From contig MU008171.1 in NCBI GenBank assembly GCA_010909165.1, positions 744,001-808,000 on the forward strand: 64,000 bases of DNA. The letters run 5' to 3'. The translations under genes were made by a program, and so were the position numbers. This document shows positions 36,701-46,814 of this stretch, piece after piece. The notes beneath the pieces are model-generated. The model was not told where the DNA came from and searched no databases. It saw only the letters and a program-made list of their open reading frames with translations. The DNA is from Anthoceros angustus (lineage: Eukaryota; Streptophyta; Anthocerotopsida; Anthocerotales; Anthocerotaceae). Every line of letters begins with the position of its first letter. The first letter of the stretch is position 1.

Positions 36701-36730
36701 AAAAACAAGGCAGCAGCTTTGACATCCTGA
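33713..36730 (+). CDS. AI-2E / UPF0118 family membrane protein, probably chloroplast envelope
   Basis: Ten exons in phase: 33713-33808, 34350-34658, 34974-35168, 35307-35378, 35474-35521, 35606-35731, 35853-35972, 36053-36261, 36351-36442, 36546-36730, giving 483 residues (an ATG two codons upstream at 33707 is also possible). The amino end, MAVAAAGAPPAAAGRVAPAA, lacks acidic residues, as in chloroplast transit peptides. The family core is clear: MGTIVLSVVGNSLV, a FGHLFGKALQAQGAIATVNT block, VPVAGVIISTVPIG, MIHGVEAYILNPVIY and LFFAEHALGVWGLLVAVPFA. Six or more membrane spans are expected. Bacterial relatives export or take up small molecules or ions; the substrate of plant members is unknown. 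Plastid location is an inference from the leader and the cyanobacteria-like core. Confidence 0.9.
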
Positions 36731-37539
36731 ATTCAAGGTCGTCCCATGTCTACTCTTCTTGAAGGTCGGAAACAGTGTGCAGATGTGAAAACCTTCTGCA
36801 GAAAAAAGCAGGGGGATTATGAACGTGACTTCCTGCTCGTCTGTGCTTCTGAAGAGAAAAGGGGGTTGCTTCCATGAGCAATGGAGGAAATTTCGTGGTT
36901 TGTTGGCTTGCCATGGGAGGACTAGCTTAGGACAGAGCAAGAGAAGACAGCTTCACTGTTACTTGATCAACGCACAAACCTCAGGGGTGCCTTCATGTGA
37001 AGATCTCCTATCCTCCTATTGCTCACGTCACTACTTTGCTGGTGTTGTAGGGACAGTTGTCTTGTCCAAGAAGACGAGACGAGATAAGCCTTTCGTATGA
37101 ATCATTGTCCTCTCCACCTTATGGATGAAGTCATTAGGCCGGCTCCCAGCGGCCCGCCCTGTCCCAAACCAAGTCAACCTGTTGCAGGTGAGGGCAGGCG
37201 GATTCCGGTGCTGTCCCTGTTGTGCGCCCACGGCAGGCTCAGTGAGGTTGGGTGGGCACAGGCTACGGATGCTCCCCACACAGTTGGCCGACGGTGGTTG
37301 GCACACATGGAAGCAGCTATTGATGAGGACGCGCAAATGGCGCACGCTGTCGGTCCTGCCCGACCTCTGGGCTGTCCACGGGTTTCAAGCCTGCTCCATC
37401 CTCCTGTACCTGACGCCAACATTTCAAGGGGAAAAAACAAGAGGCGCTGGGAGAAGCTCTGAAGCAGCAGGTCGGAGAGCGGGATAAAGCCGAGAGCGTG
37501 GACCACATCCATGGCGCCACCCAATAAAGTATTGCTGTC
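36731..37539. other. Spacer between the AI-2E and HIPL genes
   Basis: Presumably 3' UTR of the AI-2E gene and promoter/5' leader of the HIPL gene, which lies on the same strand. Frames of 100-140 codons overlap on both strands without a domain, as expected in GC-rich leader DNA. Confidence 0.45.
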
Positions 37540-40234
37540 ATGAAGAGGCGGGCAGCTGCGACCAGGGCTTTTGTCGGGAACTGCGGGAAAATGGGGGCAA
37601 CGCACCTTTGTCCTATGCTCCTCCTGTGCCTCGCTCTCGTGCGCTTCTCAGTGGCCTTCCCCTTGTGTTCCAATCTAGGTAAGGCATCAAATATGTGTGT
37701 GTTCATCAGACTAGAGTGCTGCGGCTCTCGCTCTGGCTCTGCCCATGTTTCTGAAGCTGGAATTTGACAAAGCTGCTTGTTTTCCTGCTCGACAGATGCC
37801 CCTCGGCCTCAGAAAAGCAGCTTGAAGTTCTGCTCGGCGCCGGAATACCGCAGCAACGGGTGCTGTGATGCGAGCGAAGACGCGAGCCTGGCCGAGGAAT
37901 TCCAGTCCTTGAACGGAACCAGCTACCAGTGCGCTGCCCTCGTCCAGCAAATTTTGTGTGCTGTGAGTGAGCATTCTCAAACTATCCTAAACCAAGAGGC
38001 GTCTTCCGAGCGTCTGTTGCTGACGAATAGCGTGTGTCCTGCAGCGGTGTGACCAGTTCGCAGCGGAGCTGTTCGGGGTTGGCGAGCAGCCGGGGAGAAG
38101 CGTGCCTTATCTCTGCAACTCAGGCAGCTCGCCGTACTGCGCGGCCGTGTGGGACGCTTGCGGGAATCAGCCCCTCCCAAGCTCCCTGTTCTCGCGATCG
38201 GGCCTCCTCGAGCAGGTCACGGATCCAAGCTTCATCCCCGGATCCGAGTCGTCTCATCTGCGTCCGTTTCCTAGCTTTGACTTTGTAATGGACCCCTGGC
38301 TGTGATGTTTTGCTGTATAGGTAGCTGCCGTGGCCACGGATAGCGTGCAGGAGTCCACTGCCGCGCTGAGCTCGCTCTTCCAGAACGCGACCGACTTCTG
38401 CACCAGCTTCGGGCCCCCGCGAGACAGCCCCCTGGGAGATGTGTGTTTCAGCGGAGGCCCTTACCGGCTTCCGCTTCCGAGTGCAGCGAGCCAGGCAGCT
38501 CCGGGCCCTCCGGGAGCCATCTGCCTGGACAAGCTGGACACGGGAGCCTACCTAAACCTGATCCCGCACCCCGACAGGTCGGACCGCGCCTTCCTGGCGG
38601 CTCAGAGCGGGCAGATCTGGCTGGCCACCATCCCCGCCAACCAGCCCCCGGGCGCCAAGGCCGAGCAGGCCACCTTTGGAGTGAACAGATCGGAGTTCCC
38701 GTTCCTGGACCTGTCCGACCGGGTAGTGAACGAAGGGGAGTCGGGCCTGCTAGGGCTCGCCTTTCACCCGGACTTCCTCGCCAACGGCCGCTTCTTCGTC
38801 TCCTACATCTGCGACAAGCTGCAGTGGGCGGACTGCGGAGGCAAATGCGCCTGCTACTCCGACGTCGGCTGCAACCCTTCCGACCTGGGCAGCCTGGCGG
38901 GGCCCTTCCCTTGCAGGTTCTCCTCCGTCATAGCCGAGTACTCCGCCAACGGAACAGCGCCTTATGCGGTGCGTACCAACGTCTCAGCCTTGGTCGAGCT
39001 GCTTGAATTCATGGCCTTATTTTACCTTACATAAGCCCTTTTTCTGTGCGTGTGTGTCAGGCTGACCAATCTGAGGGGAGGGAAGTGCGCCGCATCTTCA
39101 CCTTGGGCCTCCCTTACCCGAACCACCACGGCGGGCAGATCCTGTTCGGGCCCCTGGACGGCTACCTGTACTACATGATCGGAGACGGGGGAAACGCCGG
39201 CGACCCCTGGAACTTCGCCCAGAACAAGAACTCCCTGCTGGGCAAAATTCATCGCCTCGACGTGGATTCCCTGCCGAGCGAGCAGGAGATCCAGGAGCAG
39301 GGGCTGTGGGGGAACTACTCCATCCCGCCCACCAACCCGCTGGTAAACGACAGCAACGCCAGGCCAGAGATATGGGCGTTGGGGCTGAGGAACCCCTGGC
39401 GCTGCAGCTTCGACAGCCGCAACCCTCTCTACTTCTACTGCGGTGACGTGGGCCAGGTAGCACTCGACATGCCTATCTCTGGGGGCGAGGCGAGGCGAGG
39501 CGAGGCTTAATAGCTTGTTCGATTGCTTGCTTCACTATGTAGAACGCTTCGTAACTAACTGGCGTTGCGTGTGGCAGGACATGTTCGAGGAGGTGGACCT
39601 CATCTCCCGGGGCGGGAACTACGGGTGGCGAGTGTTGGAGGGCAACGTGCCCTTCAACGCGTCGTGGGCACCGGGGGGCAGCACCAAGCCGGGGGCTCAA
39701 GTCGGGCCCATGATCCCGCCCATCCTGGTGTACAGCCACAGCAGCAACGAGAGCGCGCCGCGCGCCGCCTCCATCACAGGAGGCTACGTCTCGCGCTCCA
39801 CCCTGGACCCCTGCACCTACGGGCGCTACGTGTACGCGGACCTGTACGGGCTGGTGTGGGTGGCGACGGAGACACCGGCGGGCGGGGGCAACTACAGCAC
39901 GTCCGCCATCAGCTACCAGTGTGCGCCGTCGTCGCCACTGCCGTGCGACGTGGGGGCGTCTCCCTTACCTCCCAGCTTGCAGCCCATCTACTCGTTCGCA
40001 GAAGACGCCCGGCGGGACATGTTCCTTCTCACCGACGCCGGGGTGTACCGCGTCACCAACCCCGGCAAGTGCGGCCTGGTGTGCGACGCCGCCCTGCCTC
40101 CTTACGCATCGCCCGACCTCGCACCTTCCCCGGGTTCACTGCCCAACTCTGCATCCCTTCCACCAGCTCCTCTTGCCGCATGTCTAAGCGTTGTCATGAT
40201 TCTAAATCACTTTGTGTATACTCAGCTCCTTTAA
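37540..40234 (+). CDS. HIPL: HIPL (hedgehog-interacting-protein-like) secreted protein
   Basis: Six exons in phase: 37540-37678, 37796-37962, 38045-38215, 38321-38968, 39061-39456, 39578-40234, giving 725 residues. A hydrophobic segment (MLLLCLALVRFSVAFPLC) near residue 25-45 acts as signal peptide or anchor. A cysteine-rich folate-receptor-like domain follows (NGCCDASED, CAALVQQILCARCDQF, CGNQPLP). Then a six-bladed GSDH-type propeller: ESGLLGLAFHPDFLANGRFF, NHHGGQILFGPLDGYLYYMI, GDGGNAGDPWNFAQNKNSLL, WALGLRNPWRCSFD and SRGGNYGWRVLEG. The end (LAACLSVVMILNHFVYTQLL) looks like a GPI-attachment signal. Plant HIPLs are extracellular, of unknown enzymatic role. An alternative donor at 38285 would add 23 codons in frame; the shorter exon fits the family better. 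Confidence 0.93.
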
Positions 40235-40272
40235 GTAACATATCCTTTTGAAGCCTTGCGATATGAACCAAG

Positions 40273-40356
40273 GTCAGGATGGCCGAGTGGTCTAAGGCGC
40301 CAGACTCAAGTTCTGGTCTTTGAAAGGGGGCGTGGGTTCAAATCCCACTTCTGACA
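40273..40356 (+). tRNA. tRNA-Leu (CAA), intronless
   Basis: A complete class II cloverleaf: acceptor stem GTCAGGA/TTCTGAC with one G-T pair and discriminator A; D arm with GGCCGAGTGGTCTAAGGC; anticodon stem CCAGA/TCTGG enclosing ctCAAgt; a long variable arm; and a T arm with GGTTCAAATCC. The sequence is of the plant nuclear tRNA-Leu(CAA) type. There is no intron at position 37/38. A TTTT terminator is at about 40408, roughly 50 bases downstream. Confidence 0.96.
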
Positions 40357-40424
40357 GTACGGGTTTAGGTTGCTAACGGCTGCTTGACGGCTACCGCAGA
40401 CTTCATGTTTTCTTTCTCATTACT

Positions 40425-41110
40425 ACATTCTTAAAATTAATCTACAGTACCTACATTCTTTAAATTAATCTACAGTACCTACATTCTTTAAATTAAGAAC
40501 GTGGAGCTCTTTTACATTCTTTAAATTAATCTACAGTACCTACATTCTTTAAATTAAGAACGTGGAGCTCTTTTAAATGAGAACGTGGAGCTCTTTTAAA
40601 TGAGAACGTGGAGCTCTTTTAAATGAGAACGTGGAGCTCTTTTAAATGAGAACGTGGAGACTTTGAAAAATATGCAGAGAAGGAATTTCTTCTCACTACC
40701 TACATTCTTAAACATAAGAACGTGGAGCTTTTAAATGAGAATGTGGAGACTTTGAAAATATGCAGAGATGGGAAATCTTATCTATATTGGGGTGATGGGA
40801 GCAATTTTCTAGAAGGCCCAAGTTAAGTAGAACATATATTTTTCCAAATCATATAGGAAGGATGTGGAGACTTTAAAAATATGCAAAGCTAGGAAATCCC
40901 ATGTACATTAGGGCAATGGGGACCAACCCTCTAGAGAGCTCCAAGCTAAAGGAGACCTATATTCTTTTAAACCATATAGGAAGAATGTGGAGACATTGTA
41001 AAGATGCAGAGATGGGAAGTCCCATCTACATTCGGGCGATGGGAACAATCGTCTAGAGGGCCCCAGTCCAAGGAGGACCTATATTCTTTTAAACCAATAT
41101 TCTTTTAAAC
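40425..41110. repeat. Compound tandem repeat array built from retrotransposon 3' UTR
   Basis: Copies of tctacagtacctacattctttaaattaa (a 28-base unit) and then of gaacgtggagctcttttaaat (21-23 bases, at least four in a row at about 40557-40660) lead into three copies of a unit of about 122 bases starting at 40738, 40860 and 40983. The long unit matches the 3' UTR of the non-LTR elements at 44-45 and 55 kb (gtggagacttt...gggaagtcccatc...cctctagagggcc). Confidence 0.85.
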
Positions 41111-42136
41111 CAAACAATGACTCCAATATGTACTAAGAATAAGATACATCTTTCATTGTCAAATTATATTATGATGAATAATATTTTTCAGATCGCCTAA
41201 TAATTTGTGTGAAATGAGATGGAAACAATACAAGAACTAGAAAATACATATTTATACATCTTATTTGTGAAATTAGTCTTCTTCTTAACCTCTGCATCTG
41301 CAAGCATCTGTCACCTGTAACAAGTATAAATATACATTCAAAGAGAATCTCTACGAAAGTGGATTTTTAAATATAGGTACATAGCTTTCTAAAACATAGT
41401 CTAAATCATCCTCCCAAGTTTTTAATGAAAGGTTTGAAAACAAATATCGAACCTAGTTTGTCTTTTTATTACCTATAAAATAGTTGTCACTGTGCTCCTA
41501 ATGTTATGAATCATTTCATTGGAATTAAGCTTTTTATACATTCAAATCTAAAAGGAGTCATAGGTAAACTTGTAAGTTCCATGTAGGTTCAATCCTTCTT
41601 TTATACACTGTGCTTCTAATGGTGGGAACCATTTTATTAAAATTAAGCTCCCGTTGCCATAAAAAAATTGCAATTAACCTTCATATATTTTCAAATCTAA
41701 AAGGAGGCCTATGCAAACTTATAAGTTCCATATATCTTTGAATCTTCTTTTGTATGGTTTGAAATGATTTAAATCAATTGGAAAGAAAACTAGACATTGT
41801 CTTATTTAACCTTGTTTTTTTGAATTTGTTTTGTATCTAATAAATGCTTTGATTTTTTTTTTTTGACTCTACTCAGTCTTCCTTGATTTAAGAAAACTCA
41901 ATGAAAATATTTTAAAATATTACATAAGGTTTTGAGAAAAATTTGCACAAATACATCCATTAAATATCATGTTTTAAATAAGTACACATCACAGAAATAA
42001 CCAAGCACATTAAAATAAAATCTAAATATTATAAGAATACATATCATATCAACACACCTTTAATTTATATGAAAAAAGTACTTGGTTGCTTTCCGTATAT
42101 TTCAAAAGCTTAGCTGGGCATACTATAGATTTTATC
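41111..42136. other. AT-rich intergenic DNA
   Basis: AT-rich sequence with no supported gene. Two diverged copies of a segment with aaatctaaaaggag..ataagttcc occur near 41545-41600 and 41690-41750. The right end is the 3' UTR of the ATG18-like gene. Confidence 0.5.
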
Positions 42137-43824
42137 TCATAGTGCTTGTTCATGATTTATAGTTTCTGAACTCTCTAAATACAATCCATATTCCGTTTGA
42201 GTCATCAATCCACCTTGAACAGGATCATATGTGCATTTGTAGTAGCTGCAATAACATCAAATTTTCCCCTTAAATGTGGACTTGAAATAGGTACTCAAGT
42301 ATAAGTACTTAAGTATAAGTATAAGATAGCGTTAGATTTGATACACTAGGTACTTACCTCCCATTTGTACAGACAATGATGATTGTGTTCTTTTGAGGAC
42401 CAAAAGCTACGATTGACATCGTCTCTCCTGGCATGCGGAATTGAGCAAGGGAGCACTTTGAGCTGAAGTATTTTGGAAGTACACCTGCAAGAAATTTACA
42501 AGCTTCCTATGTAAACTAGTTCTCTTAATCTGAGTGATCTAAATATTATGTACGGAGTTTTTAAGATTACCTCTTATAAAAGATAATGATGACCCAGCAT
42601 TTGAACTTGCTCTAGATAATAATGCTGATCCGGCCATCATCAATCCAGTACTTAGTGTAATAGATTTATTCGATGGATTATCTGAGGTTGGTGGATAAAG
42701 ATCAGAACTTCTCGAACTCGGAAGTACTTTGAGACAAAACACATGTACGGTACCCTTATTACTAGATAAAGCTAGCCATTGTAAGTTTGTTGAAAATGCT
42801 AAACTGTAAATCTCAGCACGTTCAGCACCTCTACGCAGCTGATATCAATACCAGATTGTACTAGTTTAGCATTATACTGATTTGACAAGATTATACTAGT
42901 TTAGTGTTACACTGATTTGTCCTTATGTGCTAATTTCATACTTAGATGTTTTCAATCTAAGCATGAATCTAAATCTTGTAGAAATCATAGGAACAAAAGA
43001 AAATTCCATTTTTAATGAATAAATATAACATTCACCTCTTGCAATGGTGTCCCATCATTTGTTCCAAATATTCGCACCAAAGTTCCTCTTTCACTAGCAG
43101 TAGCCAAAAGGGTGCCATCCAAGCATAAAGCTATACAAGCGATAGTAGAATTGTGACATTGAACAAGCCTAGTCTTTTTTAGAGTATAAAGCTCAATCCG
43201 AATTTCGCCCTTGCGTTGACCCAGACATGCAAGAGTACATGCATTGGTAGCTGGTGAGAGTTCGCAAAGCCCTTTTGTATTTGATGTAGTTCCAATTTGA
43301 TGCAATAATTTCAAATCACTGAAATTATATACATATATTCTGTATTCCAAAACAACCACAATTCGATCTCTCCTCAACCTTACCGCCCTCACTTCACTTC
43401 TAAAAGAAAGTTCTCCTATGCATCTTTGTTGATTATCATCCCATAGCATAACCTTATTGGGAGAATACCTTGGAGATTTTCCTCCCCCAACTAATGCAAG
43501 GATATTAGATCTAAATAACATCTCAACATGTCCGATCCCTTCTCCATCACATTCCCTTCTAAAAGTTTCTGTAAACGGATCACAATTGAAAATGCGAAAA
43601 CCCGTTTCAATTCCACAACAAAAACATCCATAGTCTTGATTGAATTTCACGGACAACAAAGTCTCATGTGAAGTTGAAGTATTCTTTTGGCTTGATGAAG
43701 CTTGATTCGTGGAATAAGATAGTCTAGGAGACAATTGAGGAGAAGGGGATGCCGAGTCTGACAGTACTTGGCACCCTAGTTCATTTGAGGGATAAAATGA
43801 ATCACTTGAAGGTGCAAGTGCCAT
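42137..43824 (-). CDS. ATG18: ATG18/WIPI autophagy PROPPIN
   Basis: WD-repeat propeller protein that binds PI3P/PI(3,5)P2 on autophagosome precursor membranes. Four exons in phase: 43036-43824, 42571-42838, 42358-42484, 42137-42245, giving 430 residues, close to plant ATG18a. Seen: [111 protein letters not shown], the phosphoinositide-binding LRRG (264-267) just after the second exon begins, [20 protein letters not shown], and [20 protein letters not shown]. The start [10 protein letters not shown] is the first ATG compatible with family length; the frame stays open to 43905. The frame is intact and splice sites are normal, although the gene sits alone in AT-rich repeat DNA. Confidence 0.95.
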
Positions 43825-44079
43825 CTTGAACACTTTACTCTGAGCTGGATGCTCATACCATTCTGGAAAACCTAGCAAAATTATAGGTATAGCTCTCATT
43901 ACCATTACTTATACTCATACACAAAATAGTAGGTATCCAAATATATATTTTTCATTTAATTTTATAAATAAGCCTAGACCTTTCTCACATACAGCTCTAG
44001 GTAGGTAGTCCCCAATTGTATATCTATGTATATAAGAGAATATTTGCATATATTTAGTACATAATATAATGCGGAGATT

Positions 44080-44640
44080 TTATAAAACTGTAGAGATAGG
44101 AATTCCCATCTACACAAAGGTGTTGGGAAATATCCTTCTAGGGGATCCCGAGCCTTGGGGACTTGCCCCCGCGATAGTCTAATACCTAGAAGTTACCTAC
44201 CGCTTCTAAGATATCATAGTCAGGTAAACAAAAAGACCTACCTAACACCGGGGTTGATGATGCACCGTCTCCGTGATTCCTTGCCATCTTGAAGATTGCA
44301 TTGGTTAGCACATTTTGCAGAGTGATGGAAACCCATTGCCGAAAGAAAGCAACCACACATGACAAAGGGAAACCTACCTTGTTCCTGTGCAAGTGATAGG
44401 CCCTAGCACATGCCTTCATAGTTTAACGTCGAGAAACCCTTTCCATGGCCCCATAAGCAAGCCTCAATAGCAAGGGGGATGAAGATGTGGCCCTTTTGCA
44501 ATCAGCTGTACTTGAAGACCTTGGTCGACGCCCTCTCCTTTGCTGCCCACCCAGGAGGGTTAATGATGACATCCTCATTGACAGTTTCACGGGTAGGGGT
44601 TCTTACAATTATTAGAGCAGAAGAAGGGCTACGAGGTTAA
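44080..44640 (-). mobile_element. Non-LTR retrotransposon 3' end, copy A
   Basis: Minus-strand frames give RETVNEDVIINPPGWAAKE, KVFKYS, GHIFIPLAIEA and KACARAYHLHRNKVGFPLS, then FRQWVSITLQNVLTNAIFKM. These match the carboxy module of the element at 5.2-6.3 kb. The 3' UTR (44080-44185) contains an inverted repeat at 44095-44110. Frames are broken, and it is 5'-truncated at about 44640. Confidence 0.75.
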
Positions 44641-45345
44641 ATTGCTACACAGTTGTGTTCTAAGGAAATTGGAGACTTTACAGAACTTTAGAGATGGGAA
44701 GTCCCATCTACACTAAGGCGTTGGGAAACAACCTCCTAGAGGGCCCTGAGCCATGGGAGACTAGCCCCCATGATAGTCTACCTGGAAGTTACGTATTGCT
44801 CCTAAAATATCATAGTCGAGTAAACAAAAAGACCTACCTACCTACCTACCTACCTACATAGTTGTGTTCTAAGGAAATTGGAGACTTTACAGAATTTTAG
44901 AGATGGGAAGTCCCATCTACACTAAGGTGTTGGGAAACAACCTCCTAGAGGGCCTTGAGCCATGGGAGACTAGCCCCCATGATAGTCTACCTAGAGGTTA
45001 TGTATTGCTCCTAAAATATCATAGTTAAGTAAACAAAAAGACCTATCTACCACCGTGGTTGATGATGCAATGTCTCCTGCATTCGTTGCCATCCCGAAGA
45101 TCACGTTGGCCAGTGCCCTTCGTAGAGTGATGAAAACTCGTTGCCGGAAGAAAGCACCCACAGATGATAACTTGGGGAGACTTACCTCATTCTTGCTCAT
45201 GTGATAGGCCCTAGCACAGGCCTTGACAAACGTCGAGAAAGCCTTTCCCATGGCTGCATAAGTCTCTATAGCGAGAGGGACGAAGATGTGGCCCTCTTGC
45301 ATGTGGCTGTACTTTAAGACCTTGGTCAACATACATAGTGGTGTT
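44641..45345 (-). mobile_element. Non-LTR retrotransposon 3' end, copy B, with duplicated 3' UTR
   Basis: Minus-strand frame 44991-45332 gives GHIFVPLAIETYAAMGKAF, FVKACARAYHMSKNEVSL and FFRQRVFITLRRALANVIF. Its 3' UTR is present twice, the string gttgtgttctaagg at 44652 and 44861 giving a period of 209, joined by a CTAC microsatellite at 44832-44858. Inverted repeats lie at 44693-44708 and 44902-44917. 5'-truncated at about 45345. Confidence 0.75.
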
Positions 45346-46814
45346 TCATGGAGGAGTTGTTGGTAGAGTGAGCTAACTAGTTTGCATAACTTTGAAAGGC
45401 TGCAAGGTTAAAGTGCTACATAATTGTGTTTTATGGAGCAGTTGTCGGTAGAGTGAGCTAACTAGTTTGTATAGCTTTGCTTCCTTGTCACAAGGTCTTG
45501 TAGGTCCAACCCTTTAGGCTTGCTCAGGGCTTTCTTATATATATCTTCTACTTTCTTATTTTATAAAGTGTTGTCCATTAGTCGCTAGTAAGAAGCGAGC
45601 TAACTAGTTTCAAGGATCATAGCTTCAAGTGGTCCTTGAGATAGCACAGCTGTGATGCTTTTGGACTACCTAGATTCTTTTGAGTTGTGATCCTTTATGG
45701 GCTAACTTTTGAGCTAATTGGTTTCAAGGAGCATAGCTAGTGTGATCCTTCTAAATTAGGATACATTATTTATAAGGAAGGTCCACATTCTGAAACCTGT
45801 CGCTATTATTTCTAAAACCTATACCTATTATAAGAAAGCATATGCTGATGTGGCAAGACTAGGTCATGAAATGTATTTGCCGGGATGCGAGCAAGTTCCT
45901 CCTTTCCTCCTTTTCAACGAGAAGTCTTCAAAGATGCTTTCCAGGGAGAACAAATCTCGTTGATGGACCTAGCATCAATCCAATAAAGGGGTGAAATTGA
46001 AGAAATCTTCTTGAATTCCTTGTTTAAGGCCCCATTATTAATGCCATGGAGGGGTCAAATTTGTTGCTGCAATATTTTGAAGTATATGCCTATAGAGTTA
46101 GTGTAGGTTGCAGTTTCCAACTTTCCCATATATGGTTTCTTATTGGGTACTTGTTTTAGTAGATGTTGTGTGCTCACTTAGTTAGACAATTTGAGCCCAC
46201 TGTTTGTACTTAAATAAAGTTTATAAACAATAAAAAGAAAGAAGTACCTAGTTATTACTTGTGTTTGTTGAAAAGCTCTTATCATCGTGTTAGTCACCAC
46301 TTATCGGCAATGCACATCTATTCCTCCTCCTCAACGGCTTTGGTAGAGTGATATTTAAAATATTATAAGGTAATAAATCATACTTGTATTTTTGGCTATC
46401 TTAGTATGGGTGTTTCATGGTCCGAGTAGGATAATAGGCTTAATAGAGTATTTTAAGTAAATAATATTATAAAGATTATAAATAATATACAATTAGTTAT
46501 ATTATATATTTATTATATTATCTACCTATACATTATTATTTACAATTGAAAGCCGATACATATTAGCTTGACAAAGTTGATTCATGAGTTCACATGAAGC
46601 CTGTCCAAGTGGACTACAATAGACCTTTTTTTCTTCTTCTCTGGTTTTATCTTGTTGTCCTCCTAGGTAAAGAGGAGAGTGCTCACCTGATCACTATCGC
46701 CCCTTTTTGTCGCATCTTTTTCATAGCCCTGCTGGGCGCGTACCGGTGGGTACTGTGTGGTAACTTGGTGGGGAAGTGGATGTGCACATCGTGTATGTAT
46801 GTACGGGGCAAAAG
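45346..46814. repeat. AT-rich intergenic DNA, partly duplicated
   Basis: gtagagtgagctaactagttt occurs at about 45362 and 45446 (period about 84) and in degraded form near 45595. The remainder is AT-rich without a supported gene. The right end is the 3' flank of the HSD/D-like gene. Confidence 0.5.

Noticed and set aside
39565-40251. Second long plus-strand frame over the HIPL last exon
   Set aside because: The HIPL frame has family motifs; this one is an out-of-frame arginine-rich shadow in GC-rich DNA.
42720-42745. Apparent frameshift in the ATG18 second exon
   Set aside because: On rereading the minus strand the sequence gives HVFCLKVLP in frame; the gene is intact.
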